DNA from: Perkinsus olseni
Lineage: Eukaryota > Perkinsozoa > Perkinsida > Perkinsidae
DNA: 64,000 nucleotides
Assembly (NCBI GenBank): GCA_013115135.1
Contig: JABANP010000146.1
Coordinates: 1-64,000 of the forward strand
Direction of reading: 5' to 3'
A program made the translations under genes and the position numbers. Position 1 is the stretch's first letter; the number at the start of each line of letters is the position of its first letter. A model generated the notes under the pieces. The model was given only the letters and a program-made list of their open reading frames with translations, was not told the DNA's origin and searched no databases. Of this stretch, positions 1 to 10,701 are shown piece by piece.

Positions 1-871
1 CGGAAGCGTTGTAATATAAGTTCTCACGGTAATAACATACAGTACACGGCCATAATATAATGGTTATATCACGACTGTGGGCCACAGTGTGGCGAAAGGA
101 GGGTGACACCCTGTGTTCTGTCTTCCATTGGGAGACTTTGGAAGGTATGTCAGATATAAGACGCCGGCGATTGTTGCGAGGAATTCAGTTTCAATCAAGA
201 ATCTTCGATCTTTGTTGAATATTTTAAATATAAAGGTGTAAATTTACAGTATAACGACATCTGAGCTTCAGATTCTGAGGGTCTCGCGTCACTCCCGACG
301 ATGACCATGACCATGCTGGCGCTCCAGTAGCTGGAAACGATGCTCCTACGCGAAAGGCTCGTCGTAGATAACGTAGCGAGCATCGCCAGGAGCAGGACCC
401 CCGTAACGACTCAGATTCCCCAGATTGCAGATTCCGACTCGGAATCTCTAAGGTGATTTTGCTTGTGTTCAAGACACTCCTATGAGAAATGCCTCGGACT
501 CGGGATAGTAGCCTAACTCGTTGAGCCAACTCCTGGCAGGAGTCTCCTGCGATGCAACGCTTGTGTGAAACTCGGAGGTTCAAACTCCGCATCAGAATTT
601 CTGATTCAGAAACTCGCGATCCATCAGTGATGGACCATCACTAAGCTAGTCAAGTCCCGAATCAGCCCAACATCGGAATCAACACCATCTTGTTGCACGA
701 CTCCGTGTAATACAATGAAATTTTGGAGAGCAACGCAATGGCCTGGGCCCCCCCAGGATGGGGGGCTAGGATGGGGAGGACGGCTCATTCCTATTCCATC
801 CCGAGCTCGAGATCCTTTTACTCTCGAGAGGTAAACGGGTTACTCTCGGGCTAGCAACCGAAGCTGAAAAC
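1..871. other. gene-poor left edge
   Basis: I see no supportable gene here. Open frames on both strands are short, lack good starts and are broken by stops. Around 300-440 one plus frame is rich in Arg, Asp and Ser but carries a stop. The stretch 740-800 has a run of C followed by G-rich sequence. Confidence 0.4.
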
Positions 872-1530
872 ATGGTTCCGGTAACGAAGGGTCCCTTGAT
901 AAGCTGGTTCGAAGGAGATGCTCAGGTGCTACTAGACAGCTCGCGGCATTGCCGACGGCAGCACCTTCAGGACTACTCCCACGAGGCTGTTGCCGAACTC
1001 AGGTACGATAACTCGGGTCACATTGAGGGTTCGCTCTCCCATTTACGTAAGATTTACAACTCGCTCGTCAGCGTGTTTGCGAATGATATCTCCCAAAGCA
1101 AGCAGCTCGTGAGGCAGGCCATAGGAGCCTTCAAGGCTTGTAAATTCAGCCTTGCCAAACCTAGGTAAGCGGGATGAGGTTCGTGAGTTACGAGATCTTC
1201 CGCGCAAGCACGGTGTTTGCCGCGACTGAAAGGGAGTGAGCAGCTTGGCCGAGTGGAGACGACGATGCGATAGAGGGCCCTGGCCGACGGGGTCACCTAC
1301 CGGGCTCGACAGGAGGGCACGGCCGACGTGTCCTCCGGCGGCAAGCGCTCATCAAATGATCAGGGGCGCAGCAGGGATCTTATCCCTGGGATCGTGCCCG
1401 AGCAGCCCCGGCGCAGACCTGCCGAAGTCTGAGAAAAGATGAAGATGATGGCGATGACGATGCTGATTTAGGCCGATTACAGTCTGTACAGAGGAATATC
1501 GACGAGATGAAGGCGAAGCACAAGGCCCAT
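872..1530 (+). pseudogene. degenerate ORF cluster, possibly transposon-derived
   Basis: An ATG at 872 opens a 98-codon frame with residues such as SWFEGDAQVLLDSSRH and SLSHLRKIYNSLVSVF. After it stops, sensible-looking protein continues in other frames: LGKRDEVRELRDLPRKHG near 1160-1225, then an acidic stretch followed by LGRLQSVQRNIDEMKAKHKA near 1435-1535. Charged helical text scattered over several frames without clean GT...AG boundaries suggests a decayed gene, perhaps a retroelement gag-like ORF, given the transposase relic just downstream. I cannot name a family. It could also be a real gene with introns I failed to place. Confidence 0.3.
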
Positions 1531-2191
1531 GGCTAGACGAATTTCGCCAGGCGAAGTCGAAGGAAGACAGAGACAAGGTCTCGGCCAGCGCTTAACGAAA
1601 TTTCCGCGAGGATTCCTCACCTTTTCGGGGAAGTAAGATCGTTGCTTGACCCATGCCCCCGCCCGATCTCGCCTAGAAGTTGGCGAGAGCAGATTCGGGC
1701 ATGTTGGTGTTCTCGCGAATCTTGTCGCGATTCGCACAAGCTCAGCAAAGTTGGCAAAGGAGGCAGGTTACGCCAACCAGCCGCGAAGCGATGTATGCCG
1801 CATGTTCATTCTCATTGTCATGCAATGAGTGTCTCCGTTGAAATGCTTCTGTCGAGCTTCGACAGCTGTGTCATGTGTATATCGAGGGCCGTAGCGCACG
1901 CGGTTGGATTTTTTTCGAACGTCCTCGCTGAGTCTTCCAGCCTGGGAGGAGAAGGCGTCGGAGGGTGGCTGAACTTCAGCCGCTGAAGGAGTCCTTCGGA
2001 AGGACTCGAGGATCTGTTGTGAATTTCGGTTAGGGGTATTAGCATGTAACACCGGTGTCACAGAGTGGCGAATATTGAAATCACCTTCGCTATTATCGAA
2101 TTCAATTCATATTTTAAGGTGCATTGTCTGTGCTGTATTGCCGTCGGGACGGAAAGGCTGGAGTCGAGAGATTTCCCGGCCAGGCCGGCCA

Positions 2192-2222
2192 GGACCCGTT
2201 GGAAGGCCCTCCCAACGGGTCC
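2192..2222. repeat. inverted repeat (11-bp stem)
   Basis: GGACCCGTTGG at 2192-2202 is matched by its exact reverse complement at 2212-2222 with a 9-nt loop. It lies just upstream of the transposase relic and could be part of that element's end, or chance folding of GC-rich DNA. Confidence 0.55.
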
Positions 2223-2285
2223 AAATTGGACCGTCCAATAGGTCTCTTCAGCCCTAGGCGTCAGACGCATCAGAACATCGGGTAG

Positions 2286-2717
2286 TATGGTCGTAACACC
2301 TTCGACAACGAGAGGTTCGTGCAGTTCAATCATGAGGCCGAAGGTTTGGCTGTTTTCACTGCTGACGAATGCATTCGCCGGTGGGATGAGGTGGGAACGT
2401 TGTTCATTGACTCTTCCTTCTTCATCATACCGCATGGATTCGCCCAGACTTTAGCTGTTACTGGTGCTATCGGTAACCAGTTTATCCAACCGGCATATGC
2501 TTTGCTTTCCGGCAAGTCCGAGGCTACCTATCGTTTGGCGTTACGTGAGCTGGGGCGGGCCGTGAACTTCACGGCCCGTGTCTACCATGCAAGCACTACG
2601 CATGTACGAAAACCGAGAAGAGGACATCTTACGAGAGGTTTCGCGGAATTCTGTATGAAGAAGACGAGAAAGATGCAAGCCCAAGGCAGCAATGGCCGGA
2701 TTCATCTCAAGAGCTGA
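2286..2717 (+). pseudogene. MULE-type transposase fragment
   Basis: The frame is open from just after a TAG at 2283-2285. It encodes a block with the look of the MULE transposase core: FNHEAEGLAVFTADECIRRW, then LFIDSSFFIIPHGFAQTLAV (the usual place of the D-G-T-F catalytic Asp segment), then FIQPAYALLSGKSEATYRLA (the P-x-x-Y-A-L-L-x-x-K motif), ending in LRELGRAVNF. In known MULE/FLYWCH-associated transposases this order is conserved and the first Asp is catalytic. Only about 95 residues of the usual several hundred are present, there is no ATG near the start, and the text degrades after about 2600. I read it as a truncated, inactive copy. The neighbouring palindromes (2192, 2556, 2888) may be further debris. 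Confidence 0.65.
2556..2578. repeat. perfect palindrome, 11-bp arms
   Basis: CGGGCCGTGAA and its exact complement flank a single C. It falls at the point where the transposase-like reading ends (VNFTARV). Confidence 0.6.
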
Positions 2718-2887
2718 CAGCGGCTGACCGTCAGCCTGCGGATGAGCGAGTGGCTAGCTGGGTGACCTACCGGCATCGTGCCCAGACTGGGCTGCGGCGA
2801 CTGGGGAGCGCCACCGTACCATTGATGCCGCCGAGTCCTTGCACTCTGCCCCGAGACCATTGATTGGCACGCACCGTTCCAACATCT

Positions 2888-2963
2888 CGATATTTTAAAA
2901 ATATCGTGATGCATCTTCAGCTTGCTCAAAAATATTATTTTTGAGCAAGCTGAAGATGCATCA
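2888..2963. repeat. two adjacent perfect hairpins
   Basis: CGATATTTT / AAAATATCG form a 9-bp hairpin at 2888-2906. Immediately after it, a 26-nt arm (2907-2932) is repeated exactly in inverse at 2938-2963 around a 5-nt loop. No ORF crosses it. Perfect long stems are quickly lost by mutation, so it is either recent or maintained; a foldback/MITE end or a small structured RNA are possibilities. Confidence 0.75.
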
Positions 2964-4155
2964 TGAAAACGGGCTACGGGCTATTAGACTACGCTCACAT
3001 CACATCCCCAGCTCTAGGCGAAGCCAGAGAGAGGCTGTACAAATGCCTATTGCAATGCCGGTATGCAGATGGCAAGTAGGGCGGGTCAACACTCTCCCCA
3101 GGGCCTGGGGCCCAGGCTGCGCAGTGATGGGGATGCGAGCATGGCTGCCGAGTTACTTGTTGCACTCTATTTGTTTGCGAGACTTCGAATTTATCACTCA
3201 ACTGATACGATGTCCGATCGGGCTCCAAAGTAGCATCATGACGATGTGTTTTTCTGCGCTACTACAAGCGTCGCCGAGTGACAGCGCTCAACCCGGCCAT
3301 CCATCGTCCCATAGCCATAGGACTTTATTTTGGTGCCCCATTTACTGCCTTCTGCGCAATGGGTATGGCAAAGCGCACGGGACCTAAGAAACGAGGTATC
3401 ACGATACTGTACATCACGCAGGCTCTTCACAGGCTATGAGTCATAGCGATCCAGCGGAGAAAGAAAATGAAAACCCCCAAAGCTCTCGCGAAAGCTCATG
3501 GCGTGAACTTCGCGATCACCTGATACGGTAACAGCGAGTCACCAAAACTAGCAAAGTCAATGAAAACCCGGTTCGAATGAGCGGGATGACACTGTCATCA
3601 AGACAGGAACAGAGATAACGAAGACTTTCGAGGAGAACTCCTAACCCTTTCAATCATTCAGCAGCTGAATTTCAGCTGACGCGTTCACGTGTCGAAGATG
3701 GACGGTTTCAACAGAGAAGGTGGCGCCTGTTTTCCCGAATTCTGTCTTAGAACGAATACCGCCAGCAAAAAAAATGGACGGCACTCTTAGCGAAGCAAGC
3801 TCAGAAACTTTTTCTGGCCTAACACGCGTAAAGAGGCTCTTCACGACAACGGCGAAGCTCTGCCAAGTTTGGTGAATTTCTGTTGAAATTCTCCAAAATA
3901 ACAGCTCATTCCAGTCAGTTTGACGCGAAACAGTCGAATCTCGCCGAACGAGTACGAACATTTGTTGTTTTGCATACCCAGCGCAGGGAACACCAAGCCC
4001 AACCTTGCCAAATTGCGAGTCAAAAAAGGCGTGCGGACGAGCGGGCCAGCGCAGCTCAAAATTTGAACTGGAACAAAATTGCAACAGTTACTGTTCAAAG
4101 TCTGCCGAGGCGCTATTAGCGGAAAGAGCTGCCAAATCCGGTTGGTCTTTAATCT

Positions 4156-4202
4156 GAGCTGGTGTTTTCCCGTGAGAGTCCCTCACGGGAAAACACCAGC
4201 TC
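4156..4202. repeat. perfect 21-bp hairpin
   Basis: A 21-nt arm at 4156-4176 (starting GAGCTGGTGTTTTCCC) is exactly inverted at 4182-4202 with a 5-nt loop AGTCC. No T-run follows and no gene is adjacent, so a bacterial-type terminator reading makes no sense here. Confidence 0.75.
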
Positions 4203-4590
4203 GCGAGAATCTCGACTCGAAATTCAAATCAAGTCCTTATGATTGTGATTTTTCAATCCGGAGTAGGAAATGTCAATGACCCAACGCCTATTAATAATCG
4301 TGTGTTTTTATCTTTGAGTTAAGAATCTGGATCTTCCCTTACATCATTGTCCACATACCACCCCTGTTGGACTGAGATTGTTGCAAGTTGCATCATGCAG
4401 CTTTGGTCGAAGACTCTATTAAGAGTCTCTTAGGCAATAGAAGGCTATACGCGCGTTACCCGTAGAGATCGCATCGCCTGCGATATGGGAATTTTGGTTT
4501 GGGCTGAAACCACTCTTAGTGCTACGGAGATAGACACTATAGACCAATATTTGTATCCGCCGGACTTCACGGAGAGTGAAACGGTTTCAC

Positions 4591-4641
4591 TGATGTTTGC
4601 TTAGGCATGGTTTCACTGAAAGCATGCCTAAGCAAACATCA
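4591..4641. repeat. perfect 19-bp hairpin
   Basis: TGATGTTTGCTTAGGCATG (4591-4609) is exactly inverted at 4623-4641 around a 13-nt loop. The sequence GGTTTCACTGA occurs as a direct repeat just before the left arm and inside the loop, suggesting a small duplication or template-switch event. Confidence 0.75.
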
Positions 4642-4863
4642 CATCCATGGAGTCTCCGGAATGTTCCTTGCTTCTCCTGGATTCACAACTCAACCCGATA
4701 ATAATCAACTTCAAGAGCTTTGCCGGCCTGACTTGCGATGGAATCTTAATCATAAGAAAGTAAATGATCTCTTAAATGATTCGTGAAAAATGATAATTGA
4801 TAATAACTCGGCGTTGGATATAACAGTCACCAACGATTCTGGGCGAATCAGGGTGGCCCGACC

Positions 4864-5242
4864 TCACGCGGGCAACACGGTAAAAGTATAACCATGGAAT
4901 TGTATAGTGAAGGTATTGGACTTGTGGTCGTAGGGGATGCTTTTCCATTCACTTTCATTGAGACGAAAGTGCCAGACGAAGGCTACCCAACTATCCCGCT
5001 CTGTGTTAAATTGCAGTTGTGTCCTATCAGGGTTGGGAGCATAATACATATCATCCGAAGACCATATCCTTTCGAAGTCAAATGGGAGGAATGAAAACTG
5101 AAATAATAACCGCATTATACGTTTTGAATTGCCAAGCACTCATGAAGACACTATTCAAAGTATAGTACTGCTGACTGGGAGGGAAGGCGAAACTGGCCAC
5201 CATAAGTAGAAAGACGAGCATAAACAGCGTGGGATGGGACAT
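4864..5242 (-). CDS. small secreted protein, two exons
   Basis: ATG at 5242. Exon 1 is 5150-5242 (31 codons) and begins MSHPTLFMLVFLLMVASFAF, a clear signal peptide: hydrophobic core, then small residues and PPSQQ. A 52-nt intron (5098-5149, GT...ATTTCAG) joins in phase 0 to exon 2 (4864-5097), giving about 108 residues. The mature part holds FDFERIWSSDD, a central WVAFVWHFRLNESEWKSI block and a C-terminal FTIQFHGYTFTVLPA. There are no cysteines and no family I recognise. A partial copy of the central block lies inverted at 6144-6238, so this is a duplicated, lineage-specific secreted protein. The exon join is inferred from frame and splice signals; exon 2 alone is open and protein-like. Confidence 0.6.
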
Positions 5243-5349
5243 GAGGAGATGATACAACTTGAATGCATACGCCAAATAGCAACTTGTGCTACGTAAGCTT
5301 ATGAGATCTTGCCCTAATGTATCGGCCCAGGCGAATCGCAAGTCTTCCT

Positions 5350-5694
5350 CTACGCTAGGACGGTGTCTCGATATTCTCGCCGGATGTCACGATTTCGCGC
5401 GTGCTGAGTCTCGAGAGGGCGCAGCGTCAGGTTGAGGTAGACATATGCAGAGTTGGACGTCGGAGATTTTGATTTGTTTAGATACTGGCCGAGAAGGCCG
5501 GGTAGTCGAGAAGCTTTATCTATCCTGGGCTCTCGATGGAAAGTTGATTCAGCCCGGGGGTCTCGGGCCGTGACGGCCCAGCCGTCAATGTCTACAAGAT
5601 TTCCCACTGAGTAATTCCCAGTGTCCCGGCCTTTTCCTGTCACGGGAATTAAATCGACTGAAATCGCCCAAAACATTGGGTGGACGTTTCCCAT
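5350..5694 (-). CDS. hypothetical protein, weak
   Basis: An ATG-started frame of 114 codons, on the same strand as and just 5' of the secreted-protein gene. It includes NYSVGNLVDIDGWAVTARDP and LLGQYLNKSKSPTSNSAYVY. No domain, signal peptide or relative was recognised. It overlaps a GC-rich inverted repeat near 5563-5583. It may be an unspliced first exon, or a chance ORF. Confidence 0.25.
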   Translation of the reverse strand: MGNVHPMFWAISVDLIPVTGKGRDTGNYSVGNLVDIDGWAVTARDPRAESTFHREPRIDKASRLPGLLGQYLNKSKSPTSNSAYVYLNLTLRPLETQHARNRDIRREYRDTVLA

Positions 5695-6143
5695 ACCGGA
5701 GTATCTGAACCGATATAGTGCGTATCGAGCATGCCCGCTTGTGTACTAGAGAGGCGCTTCCATGCGACCGGCATGTATGATATCATATCATTGATATGCG
5801 TCACCCATATAATCGTGCTAGCGCAAGGAAATACGCACCCTCGGCGTACAGCGCTGGGCCTGTCCCGATATGCTTCAGCAGGAATTAATCGCTTGCTATT
5901 TGCCGTATGCGTCCAAGCTGCATCATGTTCTCATATCTCACCCTTCCACCCCGCTCATAGTTGCCTTCCTACACGGTAACCTTGTTTCGACATTAAGTTG
6001 ATGTCGTGCCAATGCCATCAACGATCACGCTCTTGTTACTGAAGAGAATTCCAGGGCGGGGTCAGTCAATGTTGCAGTTTGTGAGCCGTCCTGTTGTCGT
6101 GTAATCCTTCTCTGACGAATCTGAGATTAATTTCATGATTTCT

Positions 6144-6238
6144 ATGGAGAGTTGGAGGGACTTCGTCAGGCACTTCCGCCTCGACGCCAGTGAATGGGAG
6201 AACATCCCTTACGGCCGCAAGAACAATACCTCACAATT
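6144..6238 (+). pseudogene. inverted relic of the 4864-5242 secreted-protein gene
   Basis: The plus strand reads MESWRDFVRHFRLDASEW then ENIPYGRKNNT. This matches the minus-strand gene's DSWVAFVWHFRLNESEW then KSIPYDHKSNT. After this block a small deletion shifts the frame into a stop, and upstream the frame is closed by TGA. So only about 30 codons of the parent survive, in opposite orientation 1 kb away. The likeness is at protein level over about 28 residues, too long and ordered for chance. Confidence 0.6.
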
Positions 6239-6374
6239 TTCATAATGTTGACATAATCAACAGCATGCCCCATGCAGTTCTGCTTTTTGGAAGCTTCTCA
6301 AGCCGGCTCAGCTGATTCGAGATCGGAGATTTCCGTGCCGGTGGACACATAGTTTGCCTTAGCGGTATCTTCAA

Positions 6375-6446
6375 GCCGGTTTAGCTTAGTGGTAGAGCGT
6401 CAGTCTTGTAAACTGAAGGTCGGCGGTTCGATCCCGCCATCCGGCT
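6375..6446 (+). tRNA. tRNA-Thr (anticodon TGT)
   Basis: A complete cloverleaf can be drawn. The acceptor is GCCGGTT/ATCCGGC with one T-T mismatch, the D stem is GCTT/GAGC, and the anticodon stem TCAGT/ACTGA carries loop CTTGTAA (anticodon TGT). The T stem is GGCGG/CCGCC with loop TTCGATC. It is 72 nt with no intron and no encoded CCA. Confidence 0.9.
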
Positions 6447-6449
6447 TGT

Positions 6450-7422
6450 ATTGTTGCTTGGCGGCATCGAGAGTTTTTCAGGGAAGTCAATTTCGTAGCC
6501 GTGCTGAGATCGAAAGTGTTCTGTTCACCGTCCGCACTGCAAAGGGTTCTGCGGAAGCAATAGACTTTCTGACACCTCTAGCTGTGAAAGGCATCACCTG
6601 CACAAGGAGCTTTTTCCTGTCCCTGGTGTCCCAGCTACGATGATTGTCAGGATTACAGGTTGACCCTTGCCCATGGCACTGAGTGAAGCTACTTGTGGAA
6701 GATGTTGTTCGACAGGATTCACACAGGGGTAGTGTTCTGTCGATGATGAGTCGAGATCACGCGAGGACGGCCATAGCGAGGATAAAATCCTAATTTTGTG
6801 GCAGCTCGTAGAAGCTCTCGCAGCAAGTGCTGCAGTTACTTTCTTCAGGACGGGTTTTTAGTAAACCCACCCTCCATTTTCAGAATCGATCCTCCGCTCG
6901 TCATTAAGTAGTGTAAAATGATTTTACTACGTAGGTTGAAATTTTACTGAAATTTCACAATAACTTACTGGTGGGATTTTACTAACTCAGAATCGATTCT
7001 TAGCTTCAAAATCTGCTCAACGCCCATCCTCAGTGCTACATCGGCAGTAGCTTCGCGATTGTGAGCATCAGGCCGCCGAATCTTAGGTTGATGCAAGGAG
7101 AAGACAAAATACCATAAAAAGGGGGACAGAGACCATCAGGTTGTATTTTAGATTATCATGCCACCACACGCTGACGAGTGGGGTCAGCCCTTCTTCAGCA
7201 GAAACATCATCGGACTCCTCAAAAGTTCTCCAAAAAACCCTTCCGGCAAATCGGGCGCGCGCACAATTTCGTGGCGAGTGACGGCGGACATGTGCACTTT
7301 GACTCGATTCTTTTCACGCTGCGCCGTGCTTCTATTCTCACGGCGGTAAGTTAGTGAACAGCAAGCGGTGTTGCGTTATCCCTTGCTGCTGCATCGCTCC
7401 GCCTTTTTTATATTTTCCTAGC
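6450..7422. other. intergenic stretch before the transporter
   Basis: No supportable gene. It contains small AT palindromes (for example GTAAAATGATTTTAC near 6914), one copy of the GTATCTTAGGTTGA-type motif at 7079-7091 and one copy of the AATTTCGTGGCG-type motif at 7265-7284. The latter lies about 140 nt upstream of the transporter ATG and may be in its 5' leader. Confidence 0.4.
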
Positions 7423-9924
7423 ATGAAGTTCAGCTACGAATTGGAGTTCAACGCCTTCGGGCCGTGGCACGACGGCTACATCAACTACAAGCGCCTGAAG
7501 AAGCTCATCAAGGACCAACGCCACGACCTCGAAGGAGCGGGAATTCGCCCAACATCGCTTGCCTGGCGGGTGGACTCATCTCCCATGTGGTCTTGTCATC
7601 ACCATTATTCTGTTCAGGAGTTCAGCGAAGAGGTCCTGTCGGAGTTGGCCAGAGTGCAAGGTTACTTTTCCGATGTAAATTTGTGACGATGATACCGCAA
7701 GTCGATCTTCCGGGGTTCGAGATTCTCGCGAGATTGTCTACCTGGATGGAGGATCTCCTCGGCGAGGCTGGGGAACCGATGGTGCACCCGAAGTACCGCA
7801 AATCCTGCGCGGAGGTCTACTTGGAACTTAACGAGCTCTGCAACTTCGTGTGGCTCAATTCGGGCGCTCGGAAGCTTGTCAAAAATTCGACAAGTTCCAC
7901 GGATCTTCGCACTGCCAAGATTTCATCGCCGACTGCGACGCCCTGTGCGAGATGAGCCGCATCATCGAGGCCGAGGTCAGGCCGATGATCACCTCCGTTC
8001 AAAGAAGGTGCTGCTGCTCTCCTTCCCCTGGGCATCGCTATGAGCAGTTACGCCTCGAGTTTCTGTGGTGGTGACGAGACTGCGGCTGCTGAGGAGCTCT
8101 CACAAGCCTTGTCCGAGATGCTGGTGTGGGACCGAGGCACGGTTTGGCACGACCTTATCAAGCTGGAAAGGTACCGCCGTCTTTGACCTCCTGGGCGATG
8201 TTGGTCCTTCAGGCAGCGCTGTCGGTTGGGCATCGCCCCGGCTGTTGGTGGTCAGCGGCGGACGTCGCTGCAGCAGTCGAATTCGCTGAGTCCTGAGGAT
8301 GGCAAAAGAAACTCTTTGGTGTCACCGTTGTATGCTTCGGTCGAGCTGAAGATACCCGAGCGAGGTTGTTGGCAGTTCTGTTAAAGACTATTGGGTGACA
8401 GTGGTGGTCTATACCATTGTTTTTGCGGTTTTTCTATCAATTTTGTTGCTCAAGATCCCCGGTCTGCCCAGTCCAGCCGCGCGGTGCCTAGCGCTTCTCT
8501 GGCTCGCCAGTGCCTTCTGGTCCCTGGGCACAGTACCCCTGTACGTCACCGGCCTAGCAGTCCCTCTACTGGTCGTCCTGCTCGACACCCTCCCGTCCAG
8601 TCACGGTGATCGGGCCATTGCGGCGAGGATGGCCATGGCTGCCATGTGGAGCGGCGCCCAGCTCATGGTCCTGGCCAGCTTCTCTCTGGCTGCGGCCCTC
8701 TCGAAGCTGCGTATCGATAAGGAGCTAGCCTGCGTGCTGCTACGAGTCGCTTCTGGTGGCAGTCGAGTACGTACCCTGATGGTGCTCATGTTCCTGGGCT
8801 ACAGCAGCAGCGCTGCTGTCGGCAACGTAGCGGCGAGCGTCCTCTGCATGAGTATCGCCTCGCCGATCCTCGATGAGCTCCCTCAAAACCGCGTCACCAC
8901 GCTGAACTACGGCCGGTCACTTCTGGTCGCCATCGCCTTCGCGTGTAATGTCGGTGGAATGACCAGCCCGGTGGCCTCGCCACAAAGCGTTGTCGCTTTC
9001 GCCTTGCTGCATGGCAACTATGGTCTGTCCTTCAGCGAATGGTGTGCAGTAGCCATTCCGACCAGCTTCGTGCTGCTCCTGCTCACCTTCTGGTTACTCA
9101 AACCCGACTACCTCGCCCCTGCTGACGATGCCCGGCAGGCTCTCCTCAGTGGTGCGGGCGGCGGCCTAGCTGCGGATTCCGATCACTTAGTGCTGCCTCC
9201 TCGCCTCGGTGGAAGTGGTCATTTTTGTGACGACTGGAGACGCCTTTACGTCATCGTTGTGGTTCTCCTCACGGTCACGCTGTGGCTGTGCTCGTCCTTC
9301 ACAGTACTGGTCTTTGGCGATATCTCCCTGTCGGCTCTCCTACCACTCGTCGCCCTATTCGCAGTCCCCGACCTCCTCACAAAAGCTGACTTCCTCTCCC
9401 TTCCTTGGGACGTATGTTTCCTGCTCGCCGGCGGTTCAGCGCTTGCCCTGGCCGTACGAGACTCCGAGCTGCTAGTAGTGGCCAGCGGCTTCGCGTCGTC
9501 TCTGGTCGAAGAGGCGCCCCTATGGGTTTGCATCCTCGCTACTGTAGCGTTCGTGACGCTCGTGTCCACTCTAGTGTCTCACACGGCCGCAGCGAATGTC
9601 CTCATGCCCTTCATCTGTTCTCTGGCGGAGGTGGTTGTCCCTCCTCAGGTGAAGGGAGGAGTGGCAGTCCTCGGCATCCCCGCAGCTTTAGCGCTCTCGG
9701 TAGGCTGTGCCTTGCCGATAAGTTCAACGCCTAACATCAACGCCACAGCGATCAGACGGCAAGGCGATGATAACCATCCGTGGCTGAAGTCCTCGGATTT
9801 CCTTCGCCCTGGTTTGCCGGTCTCTGTTGTTTCGATCGGCGTCGTTGCTTCTCTCGGTTTTCTGTTAAGTGAAATGGTGGTGACCAACAACGTCGTGCAT
9901 GCCCGTCATGTTGATCCAGTGTAG
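7423..9924 (+). CDS. SPX-SLC13 type phosphate transporter
   Basis: Proposed exons: 7423-7569, 7618-7674, 7722-8007, 8048-8170, 8213-8364 and 8402-9924, with introns of 37-48 nt, for about 762 residues. The N-terminus is an SPX domain: MKFSYELEFNAFGPWHDGYI with the following YKRLKKLIK, later EVYLELNELCNFVWLNSG and KFDKFHG, the usual SPX helices that sense inositol pyrophosphate. The last exon is a polytopic membrane protein of the SLC13/DASS family with about 12 hydrophobic spans; GNVAASVLCMSIASPIL and SVGCALPISSTPNINATAI fit that family's transport motifs. Yeast Pho87/90/91 have this same fusion and carry inorganic phosphate, so plasma- or vacuolar-membrane phosphate transport is likely. One base is missing in an A-run at 7881-7885: a sixth A restores the SPX frame. 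Assembly error is the simplest reading; otherwise the gene is broken. Confidence 0.85.
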
Positions 9925-10082
9925 AATTTTCTCGCCATTTTTGTGTTGTTGAATTTTGTGGCGCGTGAAGCTACTTGGCTGGTGATGATGATCAGGGGCT
10001 TATTTCACATGACCTCTACGAACACTAACATTTAGGGACGGGTTGTCTAAAGTGACAACTTAAGGACGGTTACTAACAGGCG

Positions 10083-10152
10083 GTTAGTTCAGGGGGCTTT
10101 CAAGTTTTCCTAAGGGTCCCTTTTTGGCACGGGTTCGGATCCCACAGGATTC
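10083..10152 (+). pseudogene. tRNA-Leu-like relic
   Basis: GGTTAGTTCAGGGGGC, a CTTTCAAG stretch that could be a CAA anticodon loop, an extra-arm-like CCTAAGGGTCCC segment, then a T-arm GGGTTCGGATCCC. The acceptor stem cannot be paired and the D arm is distorted, so I call it a decayed class II tRNA, not a working gene. It could instead be the head of a tRNA-derived SINE. Confidence 0.35.
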
Positions 10153-10701
10153 ACTTCTCCGCGGGATATTGGAGTCCAATAATTGGGCTTGGTGGAGAGT
10201 CAGAAGCCGAGTTCCTTTCGGGCAGGCAATGTGGCTTGTTTGGTGATTACTGGCCTTCAAGCTGCCGGATTGAGAGCGCATCCGTAGCTTTGGCACGATG
10301 CGCGAGCAGCCGACCGTTATCCCGAAACCAAAAGTCTGCCGAAGATCTACCCGCACCCACGGCATTTCATGCTAAGGGACACTTCGGGGCGGTTCTGAGA
10401 GGGGGGGAGCTCCCTTACGAATTCGCTCAAGTGACGGATATTCTGGCCACTTAGTGACGGTTTGACCCATCCGGAAAGTTCTTAGCCCCCAGGGCCCGAA
10501 GTCCAGCCCTTAGATCGCTGTGGAAGGTCACTCAGGACATAGTGGCTTCCACTGTCATCGAGGATTCCCAAGTCAAGGGAGCCCCTGCTAAGGATGGAAG
10601 GTCATTGAAAACTCACTAAAACTTGAAGAGGCCATCAAGTGGATACTCAGGGTTAGTTTTAGCTCCAGTCTTTTGTTTAATACCACACCTTCCCGTACAC
10701 T

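Noticed and set aside
3650..4084. 144-codon open frame on the minus strand
   Set aside because: No ATG start, no domain, and it lies in repeat-like, hairpin-containing DNA; composition is unlike the supported genes.
4156..4641. Hairpins as rho-independent terminators
   Set aside because: The genome is eukaryotic, no gene ends there and no T-run follows.
7158..7349. Small ORF upstream of the transporter as its N-terminus
   Set aside because: The SPX domain must begin at MKFSYELEFN (7423); the upstream ORF is in another frame and contains a dispersed repeat motif.
8601..9569. Minus-strand ORFs across the transporter
   Set aside because: Shadows of the strongly supported SLC13 exon.
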